The notes under the pieces: model-generated
Told to the model about the DNA's origin: nothing
Seen by the model: only the letters and a program-made list of their open reading frames with translations
Databases searched by the model: none
Translations under genes and position numbers: made by a program
Shown: piece after piece, positions 61,732 through 64,000 of the stretch
Layout: each line of letters starts with the position of its first letter
Position numbering within the stretch: position 1 is the first letter of the stretch
NCBI RefSeq assembly: GCF_900110775.1
Contig: NZ_FOEP01000003.1
Span: 186,001 to 250,000, forward strand
From: Thalassovita taeanensis
Lineage (GTDB): Bacteria; Pseudomonadota; Alphaproteobacteria; Rhodobacterales; Rhodobacteraceae
DNA: 64,000 bases
Direction of reading: 5' to 3'

Positions 61732-61841
61732 AATATTGCGTAGAAACTGGGATTCGCTACCAGTTCGGTCTTGGAATGTCAACAAGACTGACTTAAGGTG
61801 AGGCCCGTGTCATACAATTCAATCACTTGGGAGGGGCGCGG

Positions 61842-62339
61842 ATGTCTGACGTGACCACCGGGGAAAACCTGCTGTTTCTGACTGACGAACAACTTCGGCA
61901 GGGGATCGAGGCGATGTATTTCGCCTATCGTGGGTTCACAGCCGATCCAGACCGCATTCTGGCCGGAATGGCCTATGGGCGGGCGCATCACCGGGCGATC
62001 CACTTCATCAATCGTGCGCCGGGCACGACGGTCAACAACCTGCTGCTGTTGCTGGGCGTGACCAAGCAATCACTGAACCGGGTGTTGCGCACGTTGATCG
62101 AGGACGGGCTGGTCGAAAGCCGTGTCGGCACCGTCGACAAGCGCGAGCGGCATCTGTTCCTGACCGAAGCAGGCGAGGCGCTTGAACGTCGGCTGTCGGA
62201 CGCGCAGCGCGCGCGGATGCGCACGGCTTACCGCACGGCAGGGCCGCAGGCCGTGGCCGGGTTTCGGCAGGTGCTTGAGGCGATGATGGACCCCGACATG
62301 CGCCGCCGCTATCACGCCATGCGGGAGTCTGGTGCATGA
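61842..62339 (+). CDS. petP: MarR family transcriptional regulator (PetP-like)
   Basis: 165 aa. The winged HTH occupies about residues 45-125, with TTVNNLLLLLGVTKQSLNRVLRTLIEDGLVESRVG and the wing VDKRERHLFLTEAGEAL. It overlaps the response regulator gene by four bases, as petP and petR are arranged in Rhodobacter capsulatus. A ribosome site GGGAGGGG lies five bases before the ATG. The petP name is by gene order and family, not proven. Confidence 0.8.
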   Translation: MSDVTTGENLLFLTDEQLRQGIEAMYFAYRGFTADPDRILAGMAYGRAHHRAIHFINRAPGTTVNNLLLLLGVTKQSLNRVLRTLIEDGLVESRVGTVDKRERHLFLTEAGEALERRLSDAQRARMRTAYRTAGPQAVAGFRQVLEAMMDPDMRRRYHAMRESGA

Positions 62340-63037
62340 GCGACGTCGACGCCCATCTGCTGATCGTCGATGACGACGAACGCATTCGCGGGCTGTTACA
62401 GAAGTTCCTGATCCGGCACGGGTTTCTGGTCTCGGCGGCGCGCGATGCTGCCCATGCCCGGCGGCTTCTGGCGGGGTTGGATTTCGACATGATCGTGCTG
62501 GATGTGATGATGCCCGGCGAAGACGGCATCAGCCTGACCCGGTCACTGCGCGAAGAAATGACGACGCCGATCCTGCTGCTGACCGCACGCGGCGAAACCG
62601 AAGACCGGATTGCGGGCCTCGAGGCTGGGGCCGATGATTATCTGGCCAAGCCGTTCGAGCCGAAAGAGCTGTTGCTGCGGATCAACGCCATTCTGCGCCG
62701 GATGCCGGATCTGGCGCCGGTCAACGTCGCCCCCAAAGTGCTGACGCTTGGCCCCATCCGCTATGACATCGAGCGCGGAGAGATGTGGCGCGGGGCCGAT
62801 CTGATCCGCTTGACCGCAACCGAAACGCAGCTGATGCGGATATTCTCGTCTTCCCCCGGCGAAGCGATCACCCGCAGCAAGCTGGTCGAGGATCTGGGCC
62901 GCGATCGCGGTCAGGCACAGGAACGCGCGGTCGACGTGCAGATCACCCGCCTGCGCCGCAAGATCGAGGCGGACCCCAAGCAGCCGCGCTATCTGCAAAC
63001 GGTGCGCGGCGCGGGGTATATGCTGTCGCCAGATTGA
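62336..63037 (+). CDS. petR: OmpR/PhoB family response regulator (PetR-like)
   Basis: 233 aa. The receiver domain (about 5-120) has the acidic pair in LLIVDDDERIRGLL, the phospho-acceptor Asp in MIVLDVMMPGEDG, and the Lys in DYLAKPFEPKELLLRI. The C-terminal winged HTH (135-233) has RLTATETQLMRIFSSSPGEAITRSKLVEDL and AVDVQITRLRRKIEADPKQPRYLQTVRGAGYML. No sensor kinase is adjacent; in Rhodobacter PetR is also an orphan. ATG overlaps the MarR-type TGA. The gene name rests on order and family. Confidence 0.88.
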   Translation: MSDVDAHLLIVDDDERIRGLLQKFLIRHGFLVSAARDAAHARRLLAGLDFDMIVLDVMMPGEDGISLTRSLREEMTTPILLLTARGETEDRIAGLEAGADDYLAKPFEPKELLLRINAILRRMPDLAPVNVAPKVLTLGPIRYDIERGEMWRGADLIRLTATETQLMRIFSSSPGEAITRSKLVEDLGRDRGQAQERAVDVQITRLRRKIEADPKQPRYLQTVRGAGYMLSPD

Positions 63038-63115
63038 CCAATGGCGTCGCGTCTGCGGTTGCGCCAGAACGCGCCGTACGGCGTATATCCGGCACGAGGA
63101 GAGGGAGGAAACGCC

Positions 63116-64000
63116 ATGGCCACGGCTTTATATTCTCACGATGATTGTCTGGCGCATGTGACCCCGCCGGGTCACCCCGAACAGGTGGCGCGGCTTGAAC
63201 ATATCGCCACCGCGCTTGCGGGGCCTGCATTCGATGCGCTGGACCGGCGGCAGGCGCCGCTGGCCGGGGACGATCCCATTCTGCTGTGCCATCCGCGCGA
63301 CTATCTTGACCGGATCATTGCGGCTGAACCCGCCACGGGCACCGTGGCGCTGGATGCCGATACCCATATGTCGCCCGGATCGGTTCAGGCGGCGCGGCGG
63401 GCCGTTGGCGGCGTGATCGCCGCCGTGGATGCGGTTATGACGGGCGAGGTCAGCAACGCCTTCGTTGCCTGCCGTCCGCCCGGCCACCACGCCGAGCGTG
63501 CAACCCAGATGGGGTTCTGCCTGTTCGGAAACATCGCCATCGCCGCAAAACACGCAATGCAGGCGCATGGGCTGACCCGCGTGGCGATTGTCGATTTCGA
63601 CGTGCATCACGGCAACGGCACGCAGGATCTGCTGTGGGATGAGCCCCGCGCGCTGTTCATCTCCTCGCATCAGTCGCCGCTCTGGCCCGGCACCGGCGCC
63701 GAGTCTGATCGTGGCGCGCATGACAACATCGTCAATATCCCGCTGCCGCCCGATTCCGGCAGCGCCACGATGCGTCAGGCCTATGAAGGCCGGGTTTTCC
63801 CGATGCTTGACGCCTTCGAGCCGCAACTGATCCTGATCTCTGCCGGGTTCGACGCACATCAAGACGACCCGCTGGCGCAACTGCGTTGGCGCACCGAAGA
63901 CTTCACGTGGTTGACGCAACGCCTGTGCGATCTGGCCACCACCCATTGCGGTGGCCGCGTTGTCTCGACTTTAGAGGGCGGATATGATCTGACGGCGCTG
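63116..64000 (+). CDS. Histone deacetylase family amidohydrolase (acetylpolyamine amidohydrolase-like), 3' partial
   Basis: 295 codons are visible and the frame is open at the window end. Class II HDAC-type zinc amidohydrolase. Catalytic His pair in CRPPGHHAERATQMGFCLFGN; zinc Asp and His in AIVDFDVHHGNGTQDLLW; second Asp in LILISAGFDAHQDDPLA; and VVSTLEGGYDLTAL near the end. Bacterial members remove acetyl groups from polyamines or small amides. GGAGG stands six bases before the ATG. It is 78 bases past the petR-like gene. The region upstream has two polyamine-type clusters, which is suggestive but not proof of the substrate. Confidence 0.92.
   Translation, partial: MATALYSHDDCLAHVTPPGHPEQVARLEHIATALAGPAFDALDRRQAPLAGDDPILLCHPRDYLDRIIAAEPATGTVALDADTHMSPGSVQAARRAVGGVIAAVDAVMTGEVSNAFVACRPPGHHAERATQMGFCLFGNIAIAAKHAMQAHGLTRVAIVDFDVHHGNGTQDLLWDEPRALFISSHQSPLWPGTGAESDRGAHDNIVNIPLPPDSGSATMRQAYEGRVFPMLDAFEPQLILISAGFDAHQDDPLAQLRWRTEDFTWLTQRLCDLATTHCGGRVVSTLEGGYDLTAL

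Overview
The window is 64 kb of high-GC chromosomal DNA, densely coded, and reads as a Rhodobacteraceae (roseobacter-type) alphaproteobacterium. Supporting signs are two homologues of mitochondrial complex I accessory subunits (NDUFS6-type zinc finger at 8.5 kb, NDUFA9-type at 19 kb), a petP-petR-like pair at 62-63 kb, a GT14 glycosyltransferase with a long extra C-terminal part beside a sulfotransferase, and gene order and protein wording typical of that family. No CRISPR array, rRNA, prophage, transposase or integrase was seen. One tRNA, Leu(CAG), lies at 18.8 kb.

Layout. 0-12.4 kb is mostly housekeeping: a PfkB kinase (5' end outside the window), an orphan pstB, a sulfotransferase and GT14 enzyme in divergent orientation, a HIT protein, a DUF1203 protein, polA, the NDUFS6-like zinc finger (58 aa), an ABC ATPase, a His-rich CDF metal exporter, tesB, a truncated YafY-type regulator and a VOC protein. 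12.3-18.6 kb is a more accessory-looking block: a bicovalent-flavin-type oxidoreductase one base from a SAM-cyclase-AAA-TPR protein, then a convergent Crp-like regulator, with a perfect TGTGA-N6-TCACA site between the last two. 19-34 kb is again housekeeping: NDUFA9-like, uppP, gltD, a GFA protein, gltB, mtgA, a GST, queG, a hydantoinase-A-like protein, msrB-msrA and a small outer-membrane beta-barrel. 34-42 kb holds matB, an EamA exporter and an HlyD-RbbA-YhhJ efflux operon with an FNR-type box upstream.

42-59 kb is a nitrogen and osmolyte scavenging region made of two transport-catabolism modules. Module 1 has a PuuB-like oxidase, PotI, PotH, PotG and PotF, a GntR/FCD regulator and a putrescine-type class III aminotransferase. 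Module 2 has a GntR/FCD regulator, an ArgE-like M20 deacetylase and a metal-ligand-less M24 hydrolase resembling ectoine hydrolase, divergent from a class III aminotransferase and a second Pot-type ABC transporter; two identical TTGTGCACAA palindromes sit in the divergent promoter. Module 2 has the enzyme types of the DoeA-DoeB-DoeD logic but with a different deacetylase, transporter and regulator, and is the best candidate for an undescribed pathway variant. The window ends with phoD, a branched-chain aminotransferase, petP/petR-like regulators and a partial histone-deacetylase-family amidohydrolase.

The most striking non-coding signal is a 23-bp element: GAGTATTT, three variable bases, TCAGAAAGAAAC. 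It occurs six times with all 20 fixed positions identical, and every copy lies at or just past the 3' end of a gene, in the sense orientation of that gene.
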